Numbered from the stretch's first letter, positions 1-9,198 are shown. The stretch is 64,000 nt of DNA from Actinomycetota bacterium (GCA_963169665.1 CAUJET010000159.1:1-64000), one strand, 5' to 3'. Notes: a model not told the origin generated them from the letters alone. Numbers and translations are program-made.

Positions 1-266
1 ACCTCGGCGACGAGGGTCGCGTCGTCGGGCGGTCGCCGATCTGCGGGCGGCACCCACAGCGCGACAGCCGCCACGTCGTCGGTGACCCACAGGGAGTTCC
101 ACGCCAACCCGAGCTGCAGATCGAGCGCGAACGATCGCCGCAACCGGTCGAGCCGGTCGGGGTACGGGAACGCCCACTCGGCCCAGGCGTAGTCGACCTG
201 GGCGAGCGCAAGGGTGTCGGCGGCCGCCTCGAGATCGGCGACGGTCGCGAGCCGGACGTGGGTCAT
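1..266 (-). CDS. GNAT-family N-acetyltransferase, N-terminal fragment
   Basis: The first 88 residues of a protein that runs off the left edge. It starts MTHVRLATVADLEAAADT, the usual first strand and helix of a GNAT acetyltransferase, and continues through a YPDRLDRLRRSF helix to WVTDDVAAVALWVPP, the strand that precedes the acetyl-CoA binding motif in this superfamily. The acetyl-CoA site itself lies outside the window, so substrate cannot be judged. It is read in the same direction as the aminotransferase that ends 31 bases upstream and may be cotranscribed with it. Confidence 0.6.
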   Translation of the reverse strand, partial: MTHVRLATVADLEAAADTLALAQVDYAWAEWAFPYPDRLDRLRRSFALDLQLGLAWNSLWVTDDVAAVALWVPPADRRPPDDATLVAE

Positions 267-297
267 CGCGAGCTCGCGCCGGCTGCGATCGACAGGG

Positions 298-1671
298 TCA
301 GGCCGTGACGTAGCTGTCGGCGACGTTCAGTGCCTCGTCGATGATCGCGAGGCCCTGGTGCACCTCGTCGACCGGGGTGTTGCAGGGCGGCACCACGTGG
401 AGGCGGTTGAAGTGGGTGAACGGCCACAGGCCGGCGGCCTTGCACGCGTTGCCCAGTTCGACCATCGGCTTCGCATCTGCGCCGGCGGCGTTGAACGGCA
501 CCAGCTGCTCGCGGGTCTCGCGGTTCTTCACGAGTTCGATCGCCCAGAAGGTGCCCATGCCGCGGACGTCGCCGATGCTGGGGTGCTTCGCCTTGAGCTT
601 CTCGAGTTCGGGCCCGATGACGTCGGTGCCGAGCATGCGGGAGTGCTCGACGATGCCCTCCTCCTTGAAGATGTTGATGCTCGCGACGGCCGACGCGCAG
701 GCCAACGGGTGGCCCGAGTAGGTGAGGCCGCCGGGGTAGGCCTTGTCCATGAACGACGCGGCCACGTGCTGGCCGAGCACCACACCGCCGAGGGGCAGGT
801 AGCCGCTGTTGACGCCCTTGGCGAACACGATCAGATCGGGGCGCACATCGAACGCGTGGAATGCGAACCACTCGCCGCAACGGGCGAAGCCGGCCATCAC
901 CTCGTCGAGGACGAGCAGGATGCCGTGGCGGTCGCACAGCTCGCGGACGCCTGCGAGGTAGCCGGGCGGCGGGACGAGGATGCCGTTGGTGCCGACGACG
1001 GTCTCGAGCACGATCGCGGCGACGGTGTGGGGGCCTTCGACCATGAGCGTGTCGGACAGGTGCTGCAGCGAGCGCTGGGTCTCCTCGGCCTCGGTGGTGC
1101 TGTGGAAGGCGCTGCGGTACGGGTACGGGCCCCAGAACTTGATGATGCCGGGCGTGCTCGGCTCGCTCGGCCAACGGCGGGGATCGCCCGTCATCTGGAT
1201 CGCTGCCGCAGTGCCGCCGTGATAGCTGCGGTACGTGGTGAGGATCTTGTGCCGACCCGTGTGCAAGCGGGCCATGCGGATCGCGTTCTCGTTGCCCTCG
1301 GCGCCGCCGTTGGTGAAGAACACCATCGACATGCCGTGACCCTGGTCGTTGCCCTCGCCACCGTTGGCTGCCTCGACGATGAGCCGAGCGGCCTCGCTGC
1401 GAGCATCGTTCGCGTGGAACGGGGCGATCGTGCACAGCTTGCCCGCGTACTCCTGGATGCCGGCGACGAGCTTGGGGTGCTGGTGGCCGATGTTGACGTT
1501 CACGAGCTGGCTGGAGAAGTCGAGGTACTTCGTGCCGTTCTGGTCCCAGATCCAGCTGCCCTGGCCGCCCTCGATGACGAGCGGGTTGAGCGCTGCCTGT
1601 GCGCTCCACGAGTGGAAGACGTGGGCTCGATCGTTGGCGAAGGCGTTCTCGGGGTGGGTCTCCAGGCTCAT
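298..1671 (-). CDS. class III (omega) aminotransferase, PLP-dependent
   Basis: A 457-residue fold-type I aminotransferase of the class III family, the usual length. It begins MSLETHPENAF and shows the substrate-side FSSQLVNVNIGHQHP, the phosphate-binding FTNGGAEGNENA around residue 120, the cofactor aspartate in LDEVMAGF (D256) and the Schiff-base lysine in FAKGVNSGY (K285). Such enzymes move an amino group from an amine, beta- or omega-amino acid to pyruvate or 2-oxoglutarate. The substrate cannot be read from sequence. The start ATG lies 130 bases from the divergent dienelactone hydrolase, so the two share a promoter region. Confidence 0.9.
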   Translation of the reverse strand: MSLETHPENAFANDRAHVFHSWSAQAALNPLVIEGGQGSWIWDQNGTKYLDFSSQLVNVNIGHQHPKLVAGIQEYAGKLCTIAPFHANDARSEAARLIVEAANGGEGNDQGHGMSMVFFTNGGAEGNENAIRMARLHTGRHKILTTYRSYHGGTAAAIQMTGDPRRWPSEPSTPGIIKFWGPYPYRSAFHSTTEAEETQRSLQHLSDTLMVEGPHTVAAIVLETVVGTNGILVPPPGYLAGVRELCDRHGILLVLDEVMAGFARCGEWFAFHAFDVRPDLIVFAKGVNSGYLPLGGVVLGQHVAASFMDKAYPGGLTYSGHPLACASAVASINIFKEEGIVEHSRMLGTDVIGPELEKLKAKHPSIGDVRGMGTFWAIELVKNRETREQLVPFNAAGADAKPMVELGNACKAAGLWPFTHFNRLHVVPPCNTPVDEVHQGLAIIDEALNVADSYVTA

Positions 1672-1800
1672 GCGAACAATCGTATTCGCTACACCAGGTG
1701 GCGTACAGAGTGGGTTCTGTACCTGTACAAAGTGTTCATCGAGTGGTCATCGCCGGTCCTGCGACGCCGTGGTCCGTACCGTCGCGGTAGCGTGCGCGGC

Positions 1801-2472
1801 ATGGGTGAGATGACGACGTTTCCTTCCAACGGCCACACGTGCGACGGGTACCTCGCCGGCGATGGCACCGGCCCTGGCGTGATCGTGATCCAGGAGTGGT
1901 GGGGCCTCGTGCCGCACATCAAGGACGTGGCCGACCGCTTCGCTGCCGCCGGGTTCACCGCGCTGGCGCCCGACCTGTACCACGGGGAGTCGAGTACCGA
2001 GCCCGACGGCGCCGGCAAGCTGATGATGGCGCTCAACCTCGAGAACGCCGCCAAGGATCTCTCCGGTGCCGTGGCCCTGCTGCAGCAGAAGACGGGCCGC
2101 GACAAGGTCGGCGTCGTGGGCTACTGCATGGGTGGCGGCCTCGCACTCGTGCTCGCCACCCAGCGTCCCGACGCCGTCGCCGCGGCGGCCCCGTACTACG
2201 GGGCGATCCCGTGGGCGTCGGTGCAGCCCGACTGGTCGGCGCTCACCGCGAAGGTCGTCGGCGAGTACGCCGAGCTCGATGGCTGGGCCAGCCCCGAGGC
2301 GGCTCAGGCGCTCGAAGCGCAGCTGCGCGAACTCGGCAAGGATGCGACGATGCACGTCCACGCGGGTGCCGATCACGCGTTCTTCAACGACGCCCGTCCC
2401 GAGGTCTACGACGCCGCCGCCTCGGCGGCCGCGTTCGCCCGCACCGTCGGCCTCTTCCGCGACACCCTCTGA
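1801..2472 (+). CDS. dienelactone hydrolase family protein
   Basis: A 223-residue alpha/beta hydrolase of the dienelactone hydrolase family. The nucleophile is the cysteine of GYCMGG (C109), with candidate Asp160 (AELDGW) and His192 (GADHAFF) completing the Cys-Asp-His triad, and the family glutamate in QEWWG (E32). Members hydrolyse lactones or small esters, classically in chloroaromatic breakdown, though most homologues have unknown substrates. The start is ATG 1801; ATG 1810 is a possible alternative. The gene diverges from the class III aminotransferase. Confidence 0.88.
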   Translation: MGEMTTFPSNGHTCDGYLAGDGTGPGVIVIQEWWGLVPHIKDVADRFAAAGFTALAPDLYHGESSTEPDGAGKLMMALNLENAAKDLSGAVALLQQKTGRDKVGVVGYCMGGGLALVLATQRPDAVAAAAPYYGAIPWASVQPDWSALTAKVVGEYAELDGWASPEAAQALEAQLRELGKDATMHVHAGADHAFFNDARPEVYDAAASAAAFARTVGLFRDTL

Positions 2473-2477
2473 CGAAG

Positions 2478-2567
2478 TCCGTGAGCGAGACGCCGCGTCA
2501 CGCGGCGCTTCGCTCACGGATCCCCGCTCCCGTGAGCAGACGCTGCGTGGGGTGCATCTCGCTCACG
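2478..2567. terminator. twin hairpins between convergent genes
   Basis: Two consecutive inverted repeats share one stem sequence. The first (2478-2520) pairs TCCGTGAGCGA with TCGCTCACGGA and continues into a GC-rich inner stem around a 3-base loop. The second (2531-2567) pairs CGTGAGC-AGACGC with GCATCTCGCTCACG with one bulge and one mismatch. There is no T tract. The element follows the dienelactone hydrolase and faces the end of the membrane protein gene, so a bidirectional, factor-assisted terminator is the likely role. Confidence 0.55.
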
Positions 2568-2696
2568 AAGGAAGCCTGACTCCGGCTCGGTCTGACGACG
2601 AACCGGCGCTCGAGGTCGGGCTCGCCGCCGTCTGCTCGATACGACACGACACGATCGCGCTGCGACGTGGCCGGGGCGTCCGAGCGATTCCGATCT

Positions 2697-3110
2697 TCAC
2701 GGTTCGTCGCCCGGCAGCGATCGTCCATTCGGCGAATCGGCGTGGTGTCGCCAGTCGGGCCGGTCGCCCACGGTGGCTGTTGCGGAGAAGCCCGTCGCGG
2801 CGATCGAGACCACCCACGAACCCCAACGGCAGACACGCGTGAGAGGCCTTTCGGTCGGCCGCACGTCCTCCCGGTCTGCGTCGCCTGCCGAGCTGCGCCG
2901 ACGACGGCCGACGGCCGTGATGCCGCCCCCGAGCACCATCAGCAGCGTGGCGAAGAGCATCGACACGGCGCCGAGGTCCTCTTCGGCTGCGTTGCTCCGC
3001 AGCGACGAACCGAACAGCACTGCGGCGCTCGCGAAACAGACGACGGCCAACCAGGTTGCGGCTCGCTGCAGCTGGGTGGGCGACGGCGCGGAAGCGGTCT
3101 TCGGGCTCAT
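2697..3110 (-). CDS. small hypothetical membrane protein
   Basis: A 137-residue protein of no recognised family. Hydrophobic segments are visible at about residues 17-36 (ATWLAVVCFASAAVLFG), 48-66 (SMLFATLLMVLGGGITAV) and 92-108 (WGSWVVSIAATGF), separated by an Arg-rich stretch (GRRRRSS) that should face the cytoplasm. Overall composition supports a real membrane protein rather than a chance frame, though no strong ribosome site precedes the ATG. It ends convergent to the dienelactone hydrolase. Confidence 0.5.
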   Translation of the reverse strand: MSPKTASAPSPTQLQRAATWLAVVCFASAAVLFGSSLRSNAAEEDLGAVSMLFATLLMVLGGGITAVGRRRRSSAGDADREDVRPTERPLTRVCRWGSWVVSIAATGFSATATVGDRPDWRHHADSPNGRSLPGDEP

Positions 3111-3157
3111 CGAGCCGACGGTACGGACACCCCTCGGCGGGCGAATCGGGGAAACCC

Positions 3158-5887
3158 CTACGGAATGATGGAGGACAGGCGGTTGGCCAACAGCGCCCGG
3201 TTGGTGACGTCGAGCTTGCGATAGACGCGGGTCAGGTTCGCCTCGACCGTCTTGACGCTGATGAACAGTTCGTCGGCGATCTGGCGGGTCGTGCGCCCCG
3301 CAGCGGCGAGTTCGGCAACGCGCAGCTCGGTCGCGGTGAGGGCGCTGCTCACACTCTTCGGCGCCCGGCCGCCCACGCGCCCGAGCTCACGCTCGACGCG
3401 TTCGACGAACCGGACCGCCCCCATGCGCTCGAATCGCAGCAGCGCATCGTCGAGGGTCGTCCGCGCCGACGATCGTTCCTTGAAGCGACGGAAGATCATG
3501 CCGAGCGTCAAGGCGTTCCGCGCTCGGTCGTACTCGAGCGAGGTGCCGTCGAGCACCGCTGTCGCCTGCTCGGCCGCAGCCACCGCAGCGTCTCGATCGC
3601 CGTCGGTGGCAGCGACCAGTGCGACACCCCGGTGAGCGGCGGCGAGCATCGACGGGCGGCCGAGCCGTGTGCCGCGTTCGAGCATCGTCCCGAGGAGCTG
3701 TTTCGCACGGTCGATCTCGCCGACGTTCACCAGCACCTCGACGAAGTCACCCTGGTATCGGCGAAATCCCGGCTCGTGCAGGTTCATCGACTCGCAGAGC
3801 TCGTCGTTGCGGGCGAAGTAGCCGATGGCCTCGGCCATGTCGCCGGTCGTCATCGCGATGAACGCGAGCAGCCCGACGCCGTTGCGCTCCGTCCACGGCA
3901 CGCCGGTGTCCCGGCCCTGCTCGTAGAGCTGACGCCCGAGCACGGTTGCGTCGTCGAGCTCGCCGCGGTAAGCGGCGACCATGGCGAGATTGAACCGGGC
4001 GGTGAACACCTGGCTCTCCTGACCCGTCTCCTCGGCGAGGGCCAGGTGTCGCGCCGCCGCGTGCTGGGCCTCGTCCCATCGCCCGGCCCAGAGGTACATC
4101 TGGGGCAGGTGGCTGAGGGCGTAGGGCAACGAGCCCGGATCGGATCGTCCGGCCAGATCGAGGAACATCGACTCTGCCTCGTCGAGTTGGTCGGCGTACT
4201 TCAGGGCGGCGGCGAGTGCGGCGAAGGCGGAGTCCGACTCGACGATCCGAGCGCCGTGCTCGAGCGCGATGGCCTCGTCGAACGCGGCACGGTCGAGACC
4301 GAACCCTGCGTGGAAGCGCGCCAGTGCCGAGGCGCTGATCGCCTGGGCGACGGCTGTCTTCGAGGGGTGCGGGAGGCGGCGGACGATGTCGAGTGCCGCG
4401 CCCGCGTGGTCGGCCGCAGCGGCGAAGTCGGTGTAGTGGGTGAGCGACAGGATCGCGTGCGCTTCGGCCTGGAGCGAGGGATCGTCGGTCGCGGTGAGCG
4501 CCTGTCGTGCGAGTTCGGTGGCGAGCTCGGTGTTGTCCGACCGCGAGTACTCGATCGTCGCCAATGCGAGCAGCGAGCGCGCGGTGGCGGCGGTGTCGGT
4601 GTCAGCCGCGAGGGTTCTGACACGTTGCAGGGCGGTCGCTGCCTCCTCGGTGCGGCCGGCACGAAAGAGCAGATCGCCGGCGAGCATCAACCGTTTCACG
4701 CGAGCGGCATCGTCGGGTGGCGAGAGGTCGAGCGCCAACACTGCGAGTTCGGCAGCTTCGACCGTCGCGCCGCGGCGAGCCTCGGTGTCGGCGACAGCGG
4801 TGAGCTCGGCTGCGATCGCCGAGTCGGGCCCGATGGCGCCGTGGGCGAGATGGAGGCATCGCTCGATGCCATCGGTGACCTCGGCGAGTCGCCGGTGCAG
4901 CGCAAGCCGGCGGGTCGCCGGCACGGCGTCGTACGCTGCCGCAGCGAGCACCGGGTGGGAGAACGCGAGCTGGCGGTTGCGCAACTCGACGATGCCGTCG
5001 AGCTCGGCCGGACCCAGATCGTCGAGCATCCCGAGCGCCTCCATCACCTCGGCGGTCGGACGGGCGAGCAGCGACATGGCAGCGAGCGCGACCACCGTCG
5101 ACTGCGGGAGCGAGCGGAAGCGGTCGGCGACGAGCGACCGGAGCGAGCGGGGGAGCGGGACGGGCCGTCCGGGCTCGGCGGTCGCGGCCCCGGCGATCTT
5201 GGCGAGTTCGATCACGAACAGCGGGTTGCCGCCGCTGACCTCGACGACCCGGTCGATCACGTGTGGTTGCAGCGGGGTCGACGACACGGCCCGGGCGAGT
5301 GCCGCGGCGGCGGTCTCGTCCAGAGGCGTGAGCGGCCAGCGTTCACCGACCGGTGGATCCTCATCGGGTCTGGTGGCGATGAGGAGGCAGATGCCGCTCG
5401 ACGGCAGCCGTCGCGACACGAAGTCCAGGACGTCACGGGTGGCTGCGTCGATCCACTGATGATCGTCGACGACGATCAACAACGCGCCGCCGTCGACCGC
5501 TGACTCGAGCAAGCTGAGCACGGCGACACCGAGTTCGTGAGGAAGCAGCGCCTCGTTCGTCGCCGGTTGCCGGCCGAGCGCCACGTCGAGCACCGTGGCC
5601 GCCCGGTCGTCGAGTGCGACACGAACGGTGTCGTCTTCGACGAGCGCACCGAGCAAGCTGTCGAGCGCCCCGAACGGCAGCGACCGCTCCGACTGGCTCG
5701 GACGAGCCACGATCGTGCTGATGCCTGCTGCCGCCGCGAGGCGCACGGCCGCGGTGACGAGCGTGGTCTTGCCGCTGCCGGGCGCGCCTTCGAGGACGAG
5801 ACGGGAGGACTCCACGTTCACGTTGGTCAGTGCTCGGTCGATGCGGTCGAGCTCTGGCGTCCGCCTGATCGACCCGTCGACTGTCAC
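3158..5887 (-). CDS. LuxR-family regulator with AAA ATPase domain (LAL/MalT-like)
   Basis: A 909-residue regulator of the large ATP-binding LuxR type. The N-terminus has a Walker A loop GAPGSGKT (residues 34-41) and a Walker B strand LLIVVDDHQW near 140, so an NTPase module binds ATP. The middle 450 residues are Ala-rich helical repeats of TPR type (for example AELAVLALDLSPPDDAARV), typical of ligand or protein sensing. The last 60 residues are a LuxR helix-turn-helix: LTATELRVAELAAAGRTTR, then IADELFISVKTVEANL. It starts with GTG. Its target genes cannot be seen; the nearest divergent gene is the LPVTG surface protein, a reasonable candidate. Confidence 0.9.
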   Translation of the reverse strand: MTVDGSIRRTPELDRIDRALTNVNVESSRLVLEGAPGSGKTTLVTAAVRLAAAAGISTIVARPSQSERSLPFGALDSLLGALVEDDTVRVALDDRAATVLDVALGRQPATNEALLPHELGVAVLSLLESAVDGGALLIVVDDHQWIDAATRDVLDFVSRRLPSSGICLLIATRPDEDPPVGERWPLTPLDETAAAALARAVSSTPLQPHVIDRVVEVSGGNPLFVIELAKIAGAATAEPGRPVPLPRSLRSLVADRFRSLPQSTVVALAAMSLLARPTAEVMEALGMLDDLGPAELDGIVELRNRQLAFSHPVLAAAAYDAVPATRRLALHRRLAEVTDGIERCLHLAHGAIGPDSAIAAELTAVADTEARRGATVEAAELAVLALDLSPPDDAARVKRLMLAGDLLFRAGRTEEAATALQRVRTLAADTDTAATARSLLALATIEYSRSDNTELATELARQALTATDDPSLQAEAHAILSLTHYTDFAAAADHAGAALDIVRRLPHPSKTAVAQAISASALARFHAGFGLDRAAFDEAIALEHGARIVESDSAFAALAAALKYADQLDEAESMFLDLAGRSDPGSLPYALSHLPQMYLWAGRWDEAQHAAARHLALAEETGQESQVFTARFNLAMVAAYRGELDDATVLGRQLYEQGRDTGVPWTERNGVGLLAFIAMTTGDMAEAIGYFARNDELCESMNLHEPGFRRYQGDFVEVLVNVGEIDRAKQLLGTMLERGTRLGRPSMLAAAHRGVALVAATDGDRDAAVAAAEQATAVLDGTSLEYDRARNALTLGMIFRRFKERSSARTTLDDALLRFERMGAVRFVERVERELGRVGGRAPKSVSSALTATELRVAELAAAGRTTRQIADELFISVKTVEANLTRVYRKLDVTNRALLANRLSSIIP

Positions 5888-6193
5888 GCGATCCCGCCCA
5901 TCGTGGCGCCGATCCTAGGGTCCCTCGCTGGGGCCGCCAGCCGCGTCGCGTTCGACCGCACGGTCGACCTCTTCCGCGCTGCGCTGTCGGCGCCCAACCG
6001 CACCGTGAGTCGTTCGGCCCATCTGAGGCCGTAGCCCTCGCCAGCTGGCGATGCAATGGGTACCTTGCTCGACGAGAGGGAAGCGATGATCTGTCGGGCG
6101 CCAATTGGTCGCTTGGCCCGACAGGGAGCGAGAGCGAACCCGGCCCTCATCGGCGGTCCACGACGGACCTCGGATTGATCGGGAAGGACCTTC
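5888..6193 (+). promoter_or_regulatory. divergent intergenic region and structured leader of the LPVTG gene
   Basis: This 306-base gap separates the LuxR regulator from the surface protein gene. Near the surface gene are two inverted repeats. At 6091-6124 CTGTCGGG...CCCGACAG encloses CCAA...TTGG, with a two-base bulge, making a stable hairpin. At 6155-6169 GGTCC pairs with GGACC across a 5-base loop. Both lie between 25 and 103 bases before the start codon, so they are probably transcribed. They do not match any riboswitch consensus I recognise. The first could instead be an operator. AAGGAC at 6183-6188 is the ribosome site. Confidence 0.45.
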
Positions 6194-7021
6194 ATGAACA
6201 AGCTCGCCAAGTTCGCAGTGACCCTCGCAGCGGGAGTGGGTGCCATCGGCGCCTTCTCGAGCACGGTGTCAGCCCACCACACGAATGTGTCCGGCGTGGC
6301 ATCGTGCCTCGCTGCGGACGGCACGTACTCGGTGGAATGGACCGTGACCTACCCGAACGAGGAATGGGCCCAGGGCCAGACGGCACAGATCACCAGTGAG
6401 ATCGCGCTCACCCCTGGCACGCTCACCCCGGGAGCGTCGGCGTCCGGCACCGGCACCGGGTACACGGGGGCATCGGCGACGATCGTGGTGACCGGCAGCT
6501 GGAGCGGCGGGTACGTCAACGTCGATTCGGGCACGGTCGTGAAGCCGACCGAGCCGTGCACGCCGATCGACGTGTGCACCAACCTCGAGGGCACACAGAC
6601 GAGCGTTCCGGCCGGGATGACCATCGTCAACGGCGTCTGTGAGATGCCGAAGGATGTCTGTGCCAACCTCCCGGGATCGCAGGACAGCGCTCCCTCCGGA
6701 TACGTCGTGTCGGGATCGGACTGTGTGCTCGTGCCCGTCCCGACAGATGTGTGCGCGAACATCGGTGGGGTCCAGACGTCGGCCCCGTCCGGCTACATCG
6801 TCAGCGGCACGGATTGTGTCGAACCGGCCGCTGAAGCGGCACCGCCTGCGCCGACCACGACGGTGCCGGCGGTGGCACCGAAGGCGACTGCGGCCGCTAC
6901 GGCCGAACTGCCGGTCACCGGATCGTCACCGATGCTTGCGGCGATCGCAGCGGCCATCACGCTGGCCGGCGCCGCGATGCTCGTGTGGGGTCGGCGGAGC
7001 GGTGCGACCCGCACCAGCTGA
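6194..7021 (+). CDS. LPVTG-anchored secreted surface protein
   Basis: A 275-residue exported protein. A Sec signal peptide covers about residues 1-27 (Lys-rich start, hydrophobic core, VSAHH cleavage area). A domain of about 100 residues rich in Gly, Thr and Ser follows. Next come three similar modules with the pattern DVCxNLxGxQxSxPxGxxxxxxxC at about residues 126-217, each with two cysteines, then a Pro/Ala/Thr stalk. The C-terminus is a classic cell-wall sorting signal: LPVTG at 239-243, a hydrophobic segment, and a GRRSG basic tail. Sortase would link it to peptidoglycan; no sortase is in the window. Function beyond surface display is unknown. Confidence 0.85.
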   Translation: MNKLAKFAVTLAAGVGAIGAFSSTVSAHHTNVSGVASCLAADGTYSVEWTVTYPNEEWAQGQTAQITSEIALTPGTLTPGASASGTGTGYTGASATIVVTGSWSGGYVNVDSGTVVKPTEPCTPIDVCTNLEGTQTSVPAGMTIVNGVCEMPKDVCANLPGSQDSAPSGYVVSGSDCVLVPVPTDVCANIGGVQTSAPSGYIVSGTDCVEPAAEAAPPAPTTTVPAVAPKATAAATAELPVTGSSPMLAAIAAAITLAGAAMLVWGRRSGATRTS

Positions 7022-7041
7022 TCGCTCATCCTGAACTCTGT

Positions 7042-7087
7042 CAGCACGACGCCCCGCTCGAATACGTTCGAGCGGGGCGTCGTGCTG
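7042..7087. terminator. perfect 21-bp hairpin terminator
   Basis: CAGCACGACGCCCCGCTCGA plus A pairs exactly with its complement around the 4-base loop TACG, giving a 21-bp perfect stem. It begins 20 bases after the stop of the LPVTG gene and lies between it and the convergent CoA lyase gene. No T run follows, as is common in high-GC actinobacteria. Confidence 0.85.
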
Positions 7088-7202
7088 TCCGGCCTCGGCG
7101 GACAGGTCGGAATGGGACGCCCCATCGCCGACGCGTGCGGCTCAGGCGGCGCCGCGTCCACCGGCGATCGGTGGCGAGTGCACGGCGAACAGACGTCGGC
7201 GG

Positions 7203-8072
7203 TCAGCCGAGCGCGGCGATGGCGTCGGCGACGGCGATCACTCGCTGGGCGTTGGCCACGTGCAGGTTCTCGATCATCCGACCGTCGACGGTGACCACGC
7301 CCTTGCCCTCGCGCAGACCCTCGTCGAACGCGGCGATCACCTTGCGGGCGTGCTCCACCTCGGCCTCGGTCGGGGCCCACACCTCGTTGGTGATGTCGAC
7401 CTGGCCCGGGTGGATGAGCGTCTTGCCGTCGAAGCCCATCTCCATGCCCTGCACGCACTCGGCCCGGAACCCGTCGAGGTCCTTCACGTCGTTGTACACG
7501 CCGTCGAGGATGACCTTGCCGGCCTCGCGGGCGGCGAGGAGTGCGGTCGCCAGGTGCGGCACGAGTGGATGCCGATCGGTGGCGCCGAGACGCGACCGGA
7601 TCTCACGGGCGAGGTCGTTGGTGCCCATCACGAGCACGGCCACCCGGGCGTGTGCGGCGATGGCACGCACGTCGAAGATCGCCGTCGGCGTCTCGATCAT
7701 CGCCCAGATCTTCAGCGACTCCGGAGCGCCGGCGCCGTCGAGGATCGCCGAGATCTCGTCGAGGTAGGCGACCGAACCGACCTTGGGGACCACCACGGCG
7801 GATGCGCCGCTGCCGGCAGCGGCGCGCAGGTCGTCTGCGCCCCATGGCGTGTCGAGGCCGTTGCAGCGGATCGTGAGTTCACGGTTGCCGTACTCGCCCG
7901 ACGACGCAGCGGCGACGGCGTTCGGCCGGGCCGACTCCTTCGCGTCGGGCGCGACGGCGTCCTCGAGGTCGAAGATGATCGCGTCGGCCGCGATCGTCTT
8001 CGCCTTCTCGAGCGCCCGCTCGTTCGCGGCGGGCATGTACAGCACGGATCGGCGGGGACGCAGGTCGCTCAT
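7203..8072 (-). CDS. HpcH/HpaI aldolase / CitE-like CoA ester lyase
   Basis: A 289-residue TIM-barrel lyase of the CitE/malyl-CoA lyase family. It begins MSDLRPRRSVLYMPAANERA, the family start, then FDLEDAV (metal- and substrate-binding acid residues), the conserved arginine in LTIRCNGLDT, and the metal-ligand glutamate in WAMIETPTAI. Family members cleave or form 3-hydroxy-acyl-CoA esters such as malyl- or citramalyl-CoA; which one is not decidable here. Start ATG 8072 is preceded by GGAG. It lies downstream of a second lyase of the same superfamily on the same strand, 43 bases apart. Confidence 0.88.
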   Translation of the reverse strand: MSDLRPRRSVLYMPAANERALEKAKTIAADAIIFDLEDAVAPDAKESARPNAVAAASSGEYGNRELTIRCNGLDTPWGADDLRAAAGSGASAVVVPKVGSVAYLDEISAILDGAGAPESLKIWAMIETPTAIFDVRAIAAHARVAVLVMGTNDLAREIRSRLGATDRHPLVPHLATALLAAREAGKVILDGVYNDVKDLDGFRAECVQGMEMGFDGKTLIHPGQVDITNEVWAPTEAEVEHARKVIAAFDEGLREGKGVVTVDGRMIENLHVANAQRVIAVADAIAALG

Positions 8073-8115
8073 GGGGGTGCTCCGGAGTGTGTGGGCGGGC
8101 AGAAGCTGGGTGTGT

Positions 8116-9177
8116 TCAGAAGCCGTACGACGCGGCGAGCTCGGGATCGCGGGCGGCGAGCTGACGGGCGAGCTCGACCACGACATGGCACTGCTTCACC
8201 GAGGCGTCGTCCTCCATCTTCCCGTCGAGCATGATCGCCCCGGTTCCGTCGCCCATCGCATCGATCACGCGCTGTGCTTGGCGAACGTCCTCGGGTCGCG
8301 GGCTGAAGACGCGCTTCGCGATCTCCACCTGGGCCGGGTGCAGGCTCCAGGCGCCGACGCAGCCGAGGAGGTAGGCATTGCGGAACTGGTCCTCGCAGGC
8401 GACGGTGTCCTTGATGTCACCGAACGGGCCGTAGAACGGCAGCAGTCCGAAGGTCACGCACGCATCGACCATGCGGGCGATCGTGTAGTGCCACAGATCT
8501 TGCTGGAACGTGGCACGGGGTGCGGAGTACTGCGGGCCGTCCTCGCCGGCGGGCGGGTCGACACGCACGACGTAGTCGGGGTGGCCTCCACCCACGCGGG
8601 TGGTCTTCATGCGCCGGTTGGCGGCGAGGTCGGCGGGGCCGAGCGAGAGGCCCTGCATACGCGGCGACGCGGCGCAGATCTCTTCGATGTTGGCGACGCC
8701 ACGAGCGGTCTCGAGGATCGCGTGCACGAGGATCGGGCGTTGCAGCTTCGCCTTCGCCTCGAGTTGGGCGAGCAGTCGGTCGACGTAGTGGATGTCCTCC
8801 GGCCCTTCCACCTTCGGCACCATGATCACGTCGATCTTGTCGCCGACCTCGGTGACGAGGGTGGTGACGTCGTCGAGGAACCACGGCGAGTCGAGGCTGT
8901 TGACGCGGGTCCACAGCTGGGTGGTACCCATGTCGACCGTGCGAGCCACGTTGACGAGGCCGGCGCGGGCGGCCTCCTTGTCGGCCATCGGGATCGCGTC
9001 CTCGAGGTTGCCGAGGAGGATGTCGACCGTCGGGATGATCTCCGGCAGCTTCGACACGAGCTTGTCGTTCTGCGGCGGGAAGAAGTGGATCACCCGGCTC
9101 GGGCGGAAGGGGATCTCGCGGACCGGCTCGGGGGCTCCGACGGCGAGCGGCTTGAAGAAGTCACGGGGGCTGCGCAT
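8116..9177 (-). CDS. HpcH/HpaI aldolase, malyl-CoA lyase-like
   Basis: A 353-residue member of the same superfamily as the next gene but longer and clearly diverged. It shows [21 protein letters not shown], the metal Glu region [13 protein letters not shown] and the C-terminal [17 protein letters not shown] that closes the active site in malyl-CoA and beta-methylmalyl-CoA lyases. It may cleave malyl-CoA type esters to glyoxylate plus acyl-CoA; this is family inference. Start ATG 9177 faces the divergent HAD gene with only 21 bases between. A MaoC hydratase and an acyl-CoA dehydrogenase elsewhere in the window would suit a C4/C5-CoA pathway. Confidence 0.8.
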   Translation of the reverse strand: MRSPRDFFKPLAVGAPEPVREIPFRPSRVIHFFPPQNDKLVSKLPEIIPTVDILLGNLEDAIPMADKEAARAGLVNVARTVDMGTTQLWTRVNSLDSPWFLDDVTTLVTEVGDKIDVIMVPKVEGPEDIHYVDRLLAQLEAKAKLQRPILVHAILETARGVANIEEICAASPRMQGLSLGPADLAANRRMKTTRVGGGHPDYVVRVDPPAGEDGPQYSAPRATFQQDLWHYTIARMVDACVTFGLLPFYGPFGDIKDTVACEDQFRNAYLLGCVGAWSLHPAQVEIAKRVFSPRPEDVRQAQRVIDAMGDGTGAIMLDGKMEDDASVKQCHVVVELARQLAARDPELAASYGF

Positions 9178-9198
9178 CGATCTGCAAGGGTAGGAGCC

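Noticed and set aside
3056..5503. 815-residue plus-strand open frame opposite the LuxR regulator
   Set aside because: Arg/Gly/Glu-rich composition without any domain; it is the GC-skew shadow of the LuxR/AAA gene.
6030..6190. Leader considered as a c-di-GMP or c-di-AMP riboswitch
   Set aside because: The consensus core sequences of those riboswitches are not present; only simple hairpins are seen.
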